NCBI GenBank assembly: GCA_052143895.1
Contig: JBKQRT010000224.1
Location: forward strand, 1 to 64,000
DNA length: 64,000 nucleotides
Source: Bog-756 sp052143895
GTDB lineage: Bacteria; Actinomycetota; Acidimicrobiia; Acidimicrobiales; RAAP-2
Direction: 5' to 3'
Below are positions 17,616 to 25,784 of the stretch, in pieces (within the stretch, counting starts at the first letter, position 1; every line of letters starts with the position of its first letter). A program made the translations under genes and the position numbers. Under the pieces are notes generated by a model that saw only the letters and a list, made by a program, of their open reading frames with translations, did no database searches and was not told the DNA's origin.

Positions 17616-17966
17616 GTGAGCGGGTCGGGATCCCAGGTGGCCGATGCCGACGGGCCTTTGGGCGCGGTGCTGGAGGTGATCGACGAGATCGACCGGGGCC
17701 TCGCCGCCGTCCAGCGGGACGAGGTCATCGTCGAACGGGCCGGTGTCGGGGCACTGATCCTCGTGGCCTTGGTCCTCGGGGGCGGTGCGCTGGTGGTGCT
17801 GGCGACCGTCCTCCTGCGCAAATGGATCAAGGCACCGGCGCCGGAGCGGGTCGGCGAGCAGCCCGAGTGGGGCTCATCACCATCGTTGAGGGACGAGACC
17901 ATCCCGGATGCGGCCGAGGGAGGCGACGCAGGGGTCTCGGACCGTCCTGGGGCGCCGAGAGGATGA
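17616..17966 (+). CDS. Small single-span membrane protein, hypothetical
   Basis: A 116-residue protein from the GTG at 17616. It has a soluble N-terminal part with a helix (AVLEVIDEIDRGLAAVQRDE), one strong transmembrane helix (ALILVALVLGGGALVVLATV) followed by RKWIK, and an acidic, probably disordered tail. No family is recognised. The start has no strong Shine-Dalgarno sequence. It lies 43 bp before the aquaporin-family gene on the same strand, so the two may be cotranscribed. Confidence 0.6.
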   Translation: MSGSGSQVADADGPLGAVLEVIDEIDRGLAAVQRDEVIVERAGVGALILVALVLGGGALVVLATVLLRKWIKAPAPERVGEQPEWGSSPSLRDETIPDAAEGGDAGVSDRPGAPRG

Positions 17967-18009
17967 GGGCGGACAGCCGGAACCGTCGAGCCAGAGAACG
18001 GAGCAGGCG

Positions 18010-18837
18010 ATGGCCCAGGTACCCGTCGTGACGGCACGCACGGAGGAGGAGAAGGAGCTGGCGGCCCGGGAGGCGTTCGGCAGCCGTTACCTGATCAAGT
18101 TCTCGGAGGACACACTCCGGCATCGTCCGCTGTGGATCCGGGTGATCATCGAGTTCATCGGCACGTTCTTCCTCGTGACGGTGGCCGCCGGTGCAGGGGT
18201 GATCAACCACTATGTCGGCGGCGGACCCATCAGCCGGACCGCCGCGGTGATCGCACCCGGTGCCGTCGTCATGGCCATGATCTACGCACTCGGACCCCTG
18301 TCGGGCCTCCACATCAACCCGGCGGTGACGCTGGCGTTCACGGCGCGCGGCGTCTTCAAGGTGGCCTGGGTCGCCCCCTACCTCATCGTTCAAATGGCCG
18401 GAGCGGTGGCCGCGGCACTCTTCCTGCAGGGCATGTACGGTCACGTGGCCTCAGGCGGCAACTACCCGATCGCCAGACCTGGCGGTGAGTGGCGGTCGCT
18501 GGTCATGGAGATCGTGCTCACTGCCATTCTGGTCACCGTGATCCTCAACACGGCCACGGGTTACCGCAGCATCGGGCACAACGCGGCACTGGCGGTCGGC
18601 TCCACGGTCGCCCTGCTCGGTCTCTTCGCCAGCCCGATCAGCGGTGCGTCGATGAATCCGGCCCGCACCCTGGGCCCCGACATCGTGAGCCTCGACTTCA
18701 CGGGGTGGTGGCTCTACATCGTGGGACCGATCGTCGGTGCTGCGCTCGCCGTCATGCTGATCGCGCTGGTGCGCGGGCTCCCCGACAAGGAGGAGCGCGA
18801 AGCGGCCGAGGGCGGCGCCCTCCCGATCGAACGGTAG
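18010..18837 (+). CDS. MIP family channel (aquaporin/glycerol facilitator)
   Basis: A six-helix major intrinsic protein of 275 residues in the cytoplasmic membrane, passing water or small solutes such as glycerol. Both pore half-helices show the signature: GPLSGLHINPAVTLAF and ASPISGASMNPARTLGPD, with the selectivity-filter arginine after the second NPA. The first helix is IEFIGTFFLVTVAAGAGVI. ATG 18010 has GGAG nearby and starts a charged cytoplasmic leader (VTARTEEEKELAAREAF) longer than in AqpZ. Substrate choice (water or glycerol) cannot be settled by eye; glpK is 7 kb away. Confidence 0.88.
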   Translation: MAQVPVVTARTEEEKELAAREAFGSRYLIKFSEDTLRHRPLWIRVIIEFIGTFFLVTVAAGAGVINHYVGGGPISRTAAVIAPGAVVMAMIYALGPLSGLHINPAVTLAFTARGVFKVAWVAPYLIVQMAGAVAAALFLQGMYGHVASGGNYPIARPGGEWRSLVMEIVLTAILVTVILNTATGYRSIGHNAALAVGSTVALLGLFASPISGASMNPARTLGPDIVSLDFTGWWLYIVGPIVGAALAVMLIALVRGLPDKEEREAAEGGALPIER

Positions 18838-18895
18838 CGGTCGAGCGCGCGATCGTGCCCAGACCCGGTGACGGGGCGCCGCCGGATTCGGGGCC

Positions 18896-19849
18896 TCAGC
18901 CGAGGGCCGCAGCCTCCGTCCGGAACGCGTCGGACAGCGAGTCGGCCAGGAGTCGCTTTCCCCAGAAGACGTCCTGGTAGGAGTACCACCAGAAGTACCC
19001 TCCCACGTAGTACGGGAGGTGCGGCTGCAGACTGTAGGCCCACGACATCACCCTCTCGGCGGTGGCCAGAGTCCGCTTGGTCGCAGGCCTGGGCAGTCCG
19101 ACCTCCCCGAATCCGAGGCGAGCCTTGGGGTACAACGCATGGAGTTGTGTCATCTCGGTCGCCACCTCGGCGCTGGTCGGGTAGGTGTTCCCGCACTCTG
19201 TCGGGTAGTAGCTCTCGAACACATAGGAGATTCCGTCGCGCACCGACGGCGGGACGTACTGCTCCGAGTATTGGACCGGGGTCAGTTCAGCGGTGCCATC
19301 GCCGCAGTTGTCGGGACCATACTCGTTGGCGTAGAGGGTGAGCGCAGAGACCGACCCGGCGGCCGACACCGCTTCGTAGGCCTCCTCGATGTCGGTGGCG
19401 CCGTTCGTGTAGGGGCCCGTCCAGTTCCCGTTGACCTCGTTGCCGATCTCCCAGATGTCTACCGAGGTCCCGAGCGTGGCCAGGTACGACTGCACCCGCG
19501 CCTCGTAGGCGGCGGGCGTGATGCTGGTGGCGTCGCTCGAATCGAGGAGCTCACCCATGACACTGCTGACCGAGTGCAATCGGGCCACGGCGTACTGGTA
19601 GTAGGCGGCTGGCTCCGACACCTCGAAGTACACGCGGGTGTTCGGGCGCTCCGGCAGGGACTGCTCGGCCGCGACGGTGGCGGCGATGTGACTGATGTGG
19701 TCGATGGTGACGCCGTAGATGGGCGCGACCGGGGGAGAGGCGCCTACCGACGGGCAACCCACGACCAGCCCGGCCACCATCACGCCGGTGACCACCAGCG
19801 TCTGGGCGATGCCGGTCGGTCGAGAGTACCGGAGCGCTGTCACCATCAT
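18896..19849 (-). CDS. Secreted clan GH-A glycosidase-like protein, possible lipoprotein
   Basis: A 317-residue exported protein with a (beta/alpha)8-barrel hydrolase look. The Asn-Glu pair in DIWEIGNEVNGNW (Glu138) is where clan GH-A enzymes hold the acid/base, and LGFGEVGLP (Glu249) fits the nucleophile, 111 residues later. The N-terminus (MMVTALRYSRPTGIAQTLVV, then VMVAGLVVGCPS) is a signal peptide with a lipobox-like V-V-G-C at Cys32. The ATG at 19849 follows GGAGG at 7-bp spacing. No glycoside hydrolase family is assigned by eye. The same WExxNE and TEVG pattern recurs in the 1418-residue protein at 26459-30715, suggesting related substrates. Confidence 0.7.
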   Translation of the reverse strand: MMVTALRYSRPTGIAQTLVVTGVMVAGLVVGCPSVGASPPVAPIYGVTIDHISHIAATVAAEQSLPERPNTRVYFEVSEPAAYYQYAVARLHSVSSVMGELLDSSDATSITPAAYEARVQSYLATLGTSVDIWEIGNEVNGNWTGPYTNGATDIEEAYEAVSAAGSVSALTLYANEYGPDNCGDGTAELTPVQYSEQYVPPSVRDGISYVFESYYPTECGNTYPTSAEVATEMTQLHALYPKARLGFGEVGLPRPATKRTLATAERVMSWAYSLQPHLPYYVGGYFWWYSYQDVFWGKRLLADSLSDAFRTEAAALG

Positions 19850-20084
19850 GCGTCGACCTCCGCGGCTCGCATCCCGTGCCACCTCCAGGAACGAACGTGC
19901 GTTGTCCCAGCAGTATGCCCTTTGGCGATGCCCCCTCCGTCACCGCCCGGGCAACGCGGCGGCCATGCGGGCCTTGAGGTCCACGTCTGGACCATCCTGG
20001 CTGAGCTGCTCGGCCAGGGTGTGGAGGGCGCGGAGAGGAACCGAGAGACCCTCGGAGTAGCCCCGCCGGAGGTGGTGGTCGTCG

Positions 20085-20248
20085 GCGCGACGTCCCCGAC
20101 GACGAGGGGACATGGGCAGCCGTCTCGGGTCTTCCCACCGAGGGTGTGGTACTGGTGCGTCCGGACCAGCACAACGGGTGGCGGGCCCTTTGCGAACCGA
20201 CGGATCTCCTCAGGTGTTCAACGCGCGTTGGACGCCCTCCACCGTTGA
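20085..20248 (+). pseudogene. Degraded C-terminal fragment of an FAD-dependent aromatic hydroxylase
   Basis: One frame reads GDVPDDEGTWAAVSGLPTEG and VVLVRPDQHNGWRA (about 20089-20190), which is the characteristic end of phenol/PHB-hydroxylase-like FAD monooxygenases (thioredoxin-like domain with LVRPDQHxxWR). The likely last residues, RISSGVQRALDALHR and a stop at 20248, lie one frame later, and upstream sequence (EVVVVGAT) lies in that other frame too. There is no start, no FAD-binding domain and no continuous frame, so this is a remnant in the 565-bp interval 19850-20414. Nothing else was seen in that interval. Confidence 0.45.
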
Positions 20249-20414
20249 TCCCGCACGACGGTCCCGGTCGTTCCGCCGGCGCACCGCACCGCACCGCCGC
20301 TCCTGCCGCTGACGTCGACCGAACTGCGCCGAGTACCGGCGCACGGATGTTGGGCAGCGCGTGACGGTCACGGTGTCATCGGATGGTGGGCGCCACCTGT
20401 CTATCCTCGGGACC

Positions 20415-20931
20415 ATGAGACACCCGGCGTCCCGCCTTCCGTGGTCTCGTCTCGCCGGTGGTGCGATCGCAAAGGCGCTCGAGTACTCCGACGTGAACTC
20501 CACCCCGGCCGATCGCCGGTCCGCCCGGCTCCGGCTGTTCGCGGCCGTGATCGTCTCGCTCGCCGGATCGCTGTTGGTCCACGCCGGCCTGGTGGCCCTC
20601 GGGACCAGGCTGTTGCCCTCGACGAAGGGATACGTGTACTTCCAGTTCGACGATCACCGGAAGCTGACCACCGTCGGTGTGATCATCGCATGCCCGGCAT
20701 GGCCGATCGCGACCCGGATCTCGTCCTGGCCCCTGGCGGCTCTTCACGCGCAGGGTCGTTGCGGTCACGGTGGTCCTCCTCCTGTCCGACCTCTGGATCC
20801 TGGCGCACGAGGCTCCCGGCCGCGTTGTACTGGTCCGGGTGCGCAGGTATCTCGCCATCGCGCTGGTCACTTACAACGCCCTGGTCCGCACCGCCCCAGC
20901 CGGGCTCGGCGACGCCGGTCCGAGACGGTGA
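20415..20931 (+). pseudogene. Four-helix hypothetical membrane protein, frameshifted
   Basis: From ATG 20415 the frame gives LRLFAAVIVSLAGSLLVHAG, YVYFQFDDHRKLTTVG and VIIACPAWPIATRISSW, then turns Gly/Arg-rich nonsense. One base later in register the sequence continues as WRLFTRRVVAVTVVLLLSDL, WILAHEAPGR and YLAIALVTYNALVRTAPAG, stopping at 20931. The break is in the C-run at about 20729-20735; removing one C gives a 171-residue protein with four membrane helices. This resembles small actinobacterial DUF6069-type membrane proteins as I remember them, which I cannot confirm. It is either an insertion in a homopolymer or a consensus error. Confidence 0.6.
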
Positions 20932-20946
20932 CACCCGGACGAATTC

Positions 20947-21507
20947 GTGCCTGACGCGGGAGCCCACGACGGTATCGGGTCGCCACCCGGTACCGACCCG
21001 GGCCCGGAGCCGGCACCCTCCGACCACGAACGCTCGGTGCACTGGCTGGCCGAGTACGTGTACGGGACCATCTCGACGCTGGTCGCCATCGCTGGCCTCA
21101 CGTTCGAGACGAACCCCGGCGCCCTCACCACGGCGGGCGTGGTCGTGGTCGGGGCGGTGGCCATCTGGTTCGCGCACACGCTGTCCCACGTGGTCGTGCG
21201 GGACTCGTGGAAGAACCTGGCATTGAAGGGCGGCGACGTCTGGAACGAGCTGAGAAGTTCGTGGTCGATCGTGGTGGCGGCCATTCCCGCGACCTTCGTG
21301 TTCGTGCTCGCCGGTGTGCACGTGTTCAAGGTCAAGACAGCGTTCACCGTGGCCGAAGCGGTGGGCGTGTTGGCGTTGGCGGTCGTTGGCGTCGGGACTG
21401 CGGGAGTCGGCGGCGGGTCGGTAGTCCGACGGATTCTCTACGTGACAGGTCTGGTGGCGGTGGGGGTGATGATCGTCCTGCTCGAGCTCGTCGTGCACCT
21501 GCTGTAG
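20947..21507 (+). CDS. Integral membrane protein, hypothetical
   Basis: A 186-residue protein from the GTG at 20947. The first 25 residues are Pro/Asp-rich, then come about five hydrophobic helices: YVYGTISTLVAIAGLTF, TTAGVVVVGAVAIWFAHTLS, IVVAAIPATFVFVLAGVHVF, AVGVLALAVVGVGTAGVGGG and LYVTGLVAVGVMIVLLELVV. An AHTLSHVVVRDSW loop holds two histidines. No family is recognised. It starts 15 bp after the frameshifted membrane protein and probably shares its transcript. Confidence 0.7.
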   Translation: MPDAGAHDGIGSPPGTDPGPEPAPSDHERSVHWLAEYVYGTISTLVAIAGLTFETNPGALTTAGVVVVGAVAIWFAHTLSHVVVRDSWKNLALKGGDVWNELRSSWSIVVAAIPATFVFVLAGVHVFKVKTAFTVAEAVGVLALAVVGVGTAGVGGGSVVRRILYVTGLVAVGVMIVLLELVVHLL

Positions 21508-21620
21508 CGCTTGTACCGGCAGGCGCTAGCCTCGGTGGAGCGAGCTGCAGGTCACGGAACAGCTACAGGTGACGGAGCGGGAGACCACCGGGCAGCGGCA
21601 CCGAGCAGGAGGGTCCGAAC

Positions 21621-21992
21621 GTGGAACACCCGATGATGGGGGATCAAGCGGGAGACGGCCGTGGACCGGCAGACGTCGTGGCCGAGGCGTGGCCGGCCGG
21701 GGGAGCGACGGCCCTGGCCCGCAGCGACGGTGACGTGGCCCTCACCGATGACGAGTTGACCGAACTGGCGCTGGCGGCCGACCCCCATGCGCCGATGGGT
21801 GACGATGCCGTTCCGCTGTCCGTCTACCTGCACCAGGCACCCGGGCTCCTGCCCGACTGGTACATGCCGTCCCCGATGTCCCGGCAGGGGAGCCGCTGGC
21901 GGCTGCCGGTAGTCCTGGTGATCGTGGCGGCGTTCGTGATCATCGAGGCGTTCGGACTGTGCAGCACCTTCGGCCAACTCGTTCCCGCCTGA
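21621..21992 (+). CDS. Small membrane-anchored protein, hypothetical
   Basis: A 123-residue protein from the GTG at 21621, which follows AGGAGGG at good spacing. An acidic cytoplasmic part (VALTDDELTELALAADPHAP) leads to APGLLPDWYMPSPMS, a basic WRLP, one membrane helix (VVLVIVAAFVIIEAFGLCST) and a short outside end. The LLPDWYMP-helix-GLCSTFG layout is a pattern I associate with conserved uncharacterised actinobacterial membrane proteins. No function is known to me. Confidence 0.7.
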   Translation: MEHPMMGDQAGDGRGPADVVAEAWPAGGATALARSDGDVALTDDELTELALAADPHAPMGDDAVPLSVYLHQAPGLLPDWYMPSPMSRQGSRWRLPVVLVIVAAFVIIEAFGLCSTFGQLVPA

Positions 21993-22312
21993 ACGGTCAC
22001 AGCCCGGTTGGTCACAGCCCGGTCGCTTCCGCCTGACCGATGACAACCCGACCTGTCCGAACCTTGCCGGTGCCGCCGGAACCCCGGTTCCTGCCGGTCC
22101 GCTGCCCCCGATGCCTGATGGACGGAACTGCTACGTTGCGCGCGTGCTCGCCCACCAGGGGTGCTGCGGGCCACGATGGGCAGGCCGTGCTGTTGCGAAT
22201 GCCCCCTGTTACCAGGCATGATGGGTCGAGCAACGACCGGCCGGCACTCAAGTCGGCAGGCAGCAGTTCGGGGACGCAGAGGCTCCGCCTCTGGGGAAGA
22301 AGGGCATGCACC

Positions 22313-22624
22313 ATGTGGGCACGACGACTGATTGCGGGTTCGGGATTTGCGATTGCATCGGTGCTGCTGGTTCCGCACGCCGCCGGTGCAGCGGCGTGCG
22401 GCAGCGCCGGCTCGATGACCCAGCCCGGTTGCGTGATGACGCCGACGATCCACTCCTCGAGGTACGACGCCACGCGGACCGCCACGAGAGCATCGTACGA
22501 TGGCAGCACCTCGAGCAGTTTGCCGTTCACCGGCGCTGACATCGGCGAGCTCGCCGTCATTGGGGGCGGCGCAGTAGCCCTCGGCATGGTGCTCACGCGC
22601 CGTCGCCGCGAGACCCTCGCCTGA
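22313..22624 (+). CDS. Mini LPxTG-type cell-wall-anchored protein
   Basis: A 103-residue sortase substrate. An N-terminal signal peptide (RRLIAGSGFAIASVLLVPHA, then AGAAACG) is followed by about 40 mature residues rich in Ser/Thr with two cysteines (Cys29 and Cys40), then the sorting signal: LPFTG at 70-74, a hydrophobic helix (ELAVIGGGAVALGMVL) and the positive tail TRRRRE. ATG 22313 has GGGGAAGAAGGG upstream; the longer frame from 22040 is unlikely. The mature peptide is tiny for a surface protein. It ends 35 bp from a convergent class E sortase gene, its probable processing enzyme. Function could be structural or adhesive. Confidence 0.8.
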   Translation: MWARRLIAGSGFAIASVLLVPHAAGAAACGSAGSMTQPGCVMTPTIHSSRYDATRTATRASYDGSTSSSLPFTGADIGELAVIGGGAVALGMVLTRRRRETLA

Positions 22625-22627
22625 GCC

Positions 22628-22646
22628 CGGGTCCGCTCAGGACCCG
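22628..22646. terminator. Bidirectional stem-loop between LPxTG and sortase genes
   Basis: A perfect 7-bp hairpin, CGGGTCC (22628-22634) with GGACCCG (22640-22646) and a 5-base loop, lies exactly between two convergent genes. There is no T-tract on either side, as is common in high-GC actinobacteria. Confidence 0.5.
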
Positions 22647-22659
22647 CCGGACCCACCTG

Positions 22660-23562
22660 TCAGAAGCTGGCCGGTAGGAGCGGCGCCAGCGACTGGTAGA
22701 AGAAGAACACCACGACCACCCATACGAGGGTGCCTCCCCCCAGGACGAGGGCCCGTCGCCCCCGTCGCGTCCTGCTGGCCACGACCCAGAGGGCCGTGGT
22801 GAGGCCGGCGACCACGATCCCCCAGAGGATGGCGACGGGCCAGCTCCTCGGTGGCGCCGACGACGACACGTGCGCGGGGGTGACCGCTGGGACCGGTTTT
22901 CTGGGATGGACGACGTAGCTCGCCGCCAGTGTGGCGTGGACGACGAGGCGCTGGCTGGCGCTGTAGCGCGGAGTGCAGGTGGTCAGCGTGAGCTGCGGCG
23001 AGGACGTGGGAGCGACCACGGACACGTCGGATGGGCTCACCGACTCGCTGCTGATCACGTGGTACAGGAAGAATCCCTGGAGCGTGGTCAACATGATCGA
23101 GTCGCCTGGGACCAGTTCGTTGAGGTCGTAGAACGGATGCAGGTAGGTAGTCCGGTGCCCGGCGATGGCGACGTTGCCCCCTTCGCCCGGCAACGGCGTC
23201 CCCGGGTAGTGACCTGGACCCTGTTCCAGCTGGGCGGTGCCGATTCCCTCCACTATCACCATCGAGAGGTCGATCCTGGGGATGGCGATGACGCCCACCG
23301 GGTTGCCGATCGGTGGATCGTCCTCGTCAGGTGCCACCTGGGGAGGAGCGCCGGCTGCACCAGGGCTCGGCGAGGTCGACACGGGCTTCGGGATGGGGCC
23401 GGACAGGTGCTGCGCCACGCCGAACTCCGCGCGGAGCTGGTTCTGGCTCCGCGCGGTGATCAGCCCGGTGCCCCACAGCAGGTACGGAATGAACAACAGG
23501 ATCAGGATGCCAGCGACCAGGACCACCCGCCCCACTGCCATCCGGATGGTCGTGAACGACAC
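22660..23562 (-). CDS. Class E-type sortase with extra C-terminal membrane helices
   Basis: A membrane transpeptidase (300 residues) that should cut the neighbour's LPFTG motif and join the protein to the cell wall. An N-terminal helix (VVLVAGILILLFIPYLLWGT) is followed by a Pro-rich linker and the sortase barrel: GVIAIPRIDLSMVIVEG, GHYPGTPLPGEGGNVAIAGH with catalytic His136, and LTLTTCTPRY with Cys196; Arg205 in SASQRLVV is the likely partner. Unlike the usual single-span enzyme it ends in two more hydrophobic helices (PVAILWGIVVAGLTTALWVV and GGGTLVWVVVVFFFY). Class E enzymes are known for LAxTG preference, so an LPFTG partner is notable. Confidence 0.88.
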   Translation of the reverse strand: MSFTTIRMAVGRVVLVAGILILLFIPYLLWGTGLITARSQNQLRAEFGVAQHLSGPIPKPVSTSPSPGAAGAPPQVAPDEDDPPIGNPVGVIAIPRIDLSMVIVEGIGTAQLEQGPGHYPGTPLPGEGGNVAIAGHRTTYLHPFYDLNELVPGDSIMLTTLQGFFLYHVISSESVSPSDVSVVAPTSSPQLTLTTCTPRYSASQRLVVHATLAASYVVHPRKPVPAVTPAHVSSSAPPRSWPVAILWGIVVAGLTTALWVVASRTRRGRRALVLGGGTLVWVVVVFFFYQSLAPLLPASF

Positions 23563-23852
23563 GCAGGGATGCTAGCGGCGCCCACCGGCCATTTCCGGGC
23601 GCGTCGGTTCCGGCGCAGCGTCGGATGCCCACGGTCGCGTCCACATGCCTCGGGGCGAAGGCGTCCGCGCCTCCGCACCTTCGGTGTGTCCCCGCCGGGG
23701 ACCGTGACGAGTACCGCCGCCGGGAGCCGTGCCACGCGCCGCCGGCGCAAACAGCCGCTCCACTACGATCTGGAGGTGCGATACCCGACCGTGCGCCCGA
23801 CGGCGGGTCGGGCGGACGAGGGGAGCCAAGGCATCAGTACCTGGAGCATCGG

Positions 23853-25613
23853 GTGGCTGCCGTGAGCAAGAGAACCAGTGGCCGGCGACGCAGACGGGTG
23901 TGGGTGGGCGCCCTCGTGGTCGTCCTGCTCCTCGTGGCATGGATCGCCTTGCTCGCTGCCCGCACGGCCTCTGCGTACCGGCACGACAAACAGGGACTGG
24001 CCACTCTCGAACAGGTCAGGTCCAACCTGACCCCGAATGGCATCACCTCCGAGGGTTCCCAGCAGCTCCTCGACCAGGCGCAGTCCGAGTTCGACAGTGC
24101 AACCTCGGACCTGTCGTCGCCGTTCTTCGTCCCGGTCACGATCGTCCCGGTGGTGGGTCGGCAGTACCGCGCCGTCCGTGCGCTGAGCGCCGCGGCCGGG
24201 ACGGTCTCGGCCGTCGGTGCGTCGTTCCTGCGCCAGGTCCACGGGGTGCTTGACGAGCCGCACGGCGCGGGTCCCCAGCGGGTCGCATCGCTGCGCGAGC
24301 TGTCGGCCATCTCGGCATCGGCCGAGGCCCAGCTGGCCCATGTCGACACGGGGCCCTCGCAGGCCCTGGTGTCCCCCCTCGCCGTCAAGCACGACGAGTT
24401 CGAATCCCAGCTCGACGAGGCGCGCTCGAGGCTGACCAACGCGGCGGCGGTCTCGGCGGCAGCGGCCTCCATCCTGCAGGGGCCGCAGACCTACGTCGTG
24501 CTCGCCGCCAACAACGCCGAGATGCGAAGCGGATCGGGCGCCTTCCTCGACGTCGGTGTGGCCACGACAACCGACGGATCGGTCACCGTGAACGACCTCG
24601 GCCCGTCGGGCGAGGCGGCTCTTCCGGTCGGTGCCGTGGCGGTCACCGGCGATCTGCAGCGCAACTGGGGATGGCTCCACCCGAGCCTCGACATGAGGAA
24701 TCTGGGCCTGACACCGCAATTCGACGTCACGGCACCGCTGGCCGCACGGATGTGGACGACACTTACCGGTCAGCAGGTCAATGGCGTCATCGCCATCGAC
24801 GTGGCCGGTCTGCGTCAGCTGCTCGAGGCCACCGGCCCGGTCGAGAGCGACGGGCAGACCGTCAGCGCCGACAACGTCGAGCAGTATCTCCTTCACGACC
24901 AGTACGAAGGTCTGACCGACAACTCGACCGGGTCCACCCAGCGGCAGGATGCGCTCGGCTCCCTGACGAGCGCTGTGCTCCGTCAGCTCGAGGGCCAGTC
25001 CACCGATCTTCGTACGCTGGCCAGCGCCGTCACCAGCGCGGTGGAGGGCCGTCACCTGATGGTGTGGTCGAGCGATCCGGTGGACCAGGCCGCGTGGGAG
25101 GTCAGCGGGGTGAGCGGCAGCCTCACCCCGCTGTCGGTCGGCATCTCGGTGATCAACCTCGGGGGCAACAAGCTCGACCAGTACCTGCCGGTGACCGTCG
25201 GCGTGAGCACCGCTCCGTCAGGACCGGGCACCGAAGTCACCCTGACCACACACATCACCAACGGCACCCCGTCGGGGGAATCGCAGTTCATCGCTGGTCC
25301 GTTTCCCGGAGTCGACGTCAGCTACGGCGGCTACAGCGGCATAGTCTCCGCCAACGTCCCGGGAGCGGCGACGGACATCACCATGACCGGTGCGGGCCAG
25401 CTGGCCGTCGCCGGTCCCGACGGACCGACCTCGGTGGTAGCGGCTCCTCTGGCCATCGCGCAGGGCGCGTCGGCGACGGTCGTCGTCCGGTTCCGCATGC
25501 CCGGTGGACACGGGTCGATGACGGTGTTCCCTTCGGCGCGCATCCCCGAGGAACAGTGGACCACGGACGGGAGGACCTTCGCCGACAGCACGCCGACATC
25601 CATCGACTGGTGA
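23853..25613 (+). CDS. DUF4012 domain-containing membrane protein
   Basis: A 586-residue protein: basic start (SKRTSGRRRRRVWVG), one membrane helix (ALVVVLLLVAWIALLAA), a coiled-coil-like region (about 40-220), then the DUF4012 core with YVVLAANNAEMRSGSGAFLD, FDVTAPLAARMWTTLTGQQV and NGVIAIDVAGLRQLLEATGP, and a C-terminal beta domain. DUF4012 proteins are frequent next to exopolysaccharide genes in Gram-positive bacteria and have no established activity. The GTG at 23853 has GGAG eight bases upstream; GTG 23862 is an alternative. It lies just before an acyltransferase gene and about 5 kb before the glycosyltransferase locus. Confidence 0.82.
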   Translation: MAAVSKRTSGRRRRRVWVGALVVVLLLVAWIALLAARTASAYRHDKQGLATLEQVRSNLTPNGITSEGSQQLLDQAQSEFDSATSDLSSPFFVPVTIVPVVGRQYRAVRALSAAAGTVSAVGASFLRQVHGVLDEPHGAGPQRVASLRELSAISASAEAQLAHVDTGPSQALVSPLAVKHDEFESQLDEARSRLTNAAAVSAAAASILQGPQTYVVLAANNAEMRSGSGAFLDVGVATTTDGSVTVNDLGPSGEAALPVGAVAVTGDLQRNWGWLHPSLDMRNLGLTPQFDVTAPLAARMWTTLTGQQVNGVIAIDVAGLRQLLEATGPVESDGQTVSADNVEQYLLHDQYEGLTDNSTGSTQRQDALGSLTSAVLRQLEGQSTDLRTLASAVTSAVEGRHLMVWSSDPVDQAAWEVSGVSGSLTPLSVGISVINLGGNKLDQYLPVTVGVSTAPSGPGTEVTLTTHITNGTPSGESQFIAGPFPGVDVSYGGYSGIVSANVPGAATDITMTGAGQLAVAGPDGPTSVVAAPLAIAQGASATVVVRFRMPGGHGSMTVFPSARIPEEQWTTDGRTFADSTPTSIDW

Positions 25614-25784
25614 CGATGACGAGGAAGGTGACGGTGACCCTGTACGGTCGGCGGGTGGACCCGGTGCCGCCGGCCGGTGACCTCGGCCGGTGACCTCGGC
25701 CGGCGGTCGGCGGAAGGACTGTCCCACCGGATGCGGCGCTGTTCGATGGCCCTCGTGGCGCGCGCCTGCCGGTAGGGTTGGCGG

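Noticed and set aside
19019..20248. 409-codon plus-strand frame
   Set aside because: It is antisense to the glycosidase-like lipoprotein for most of its length; only its end overlaps the hydroxylase remnant described separately.
23625..23852. N-terminal extension of the DUF4012 protein
   Set aside because: The extra residues are Arg/Pro/Ala-rich without pattern; a ribosome site precedes GTG 23853.
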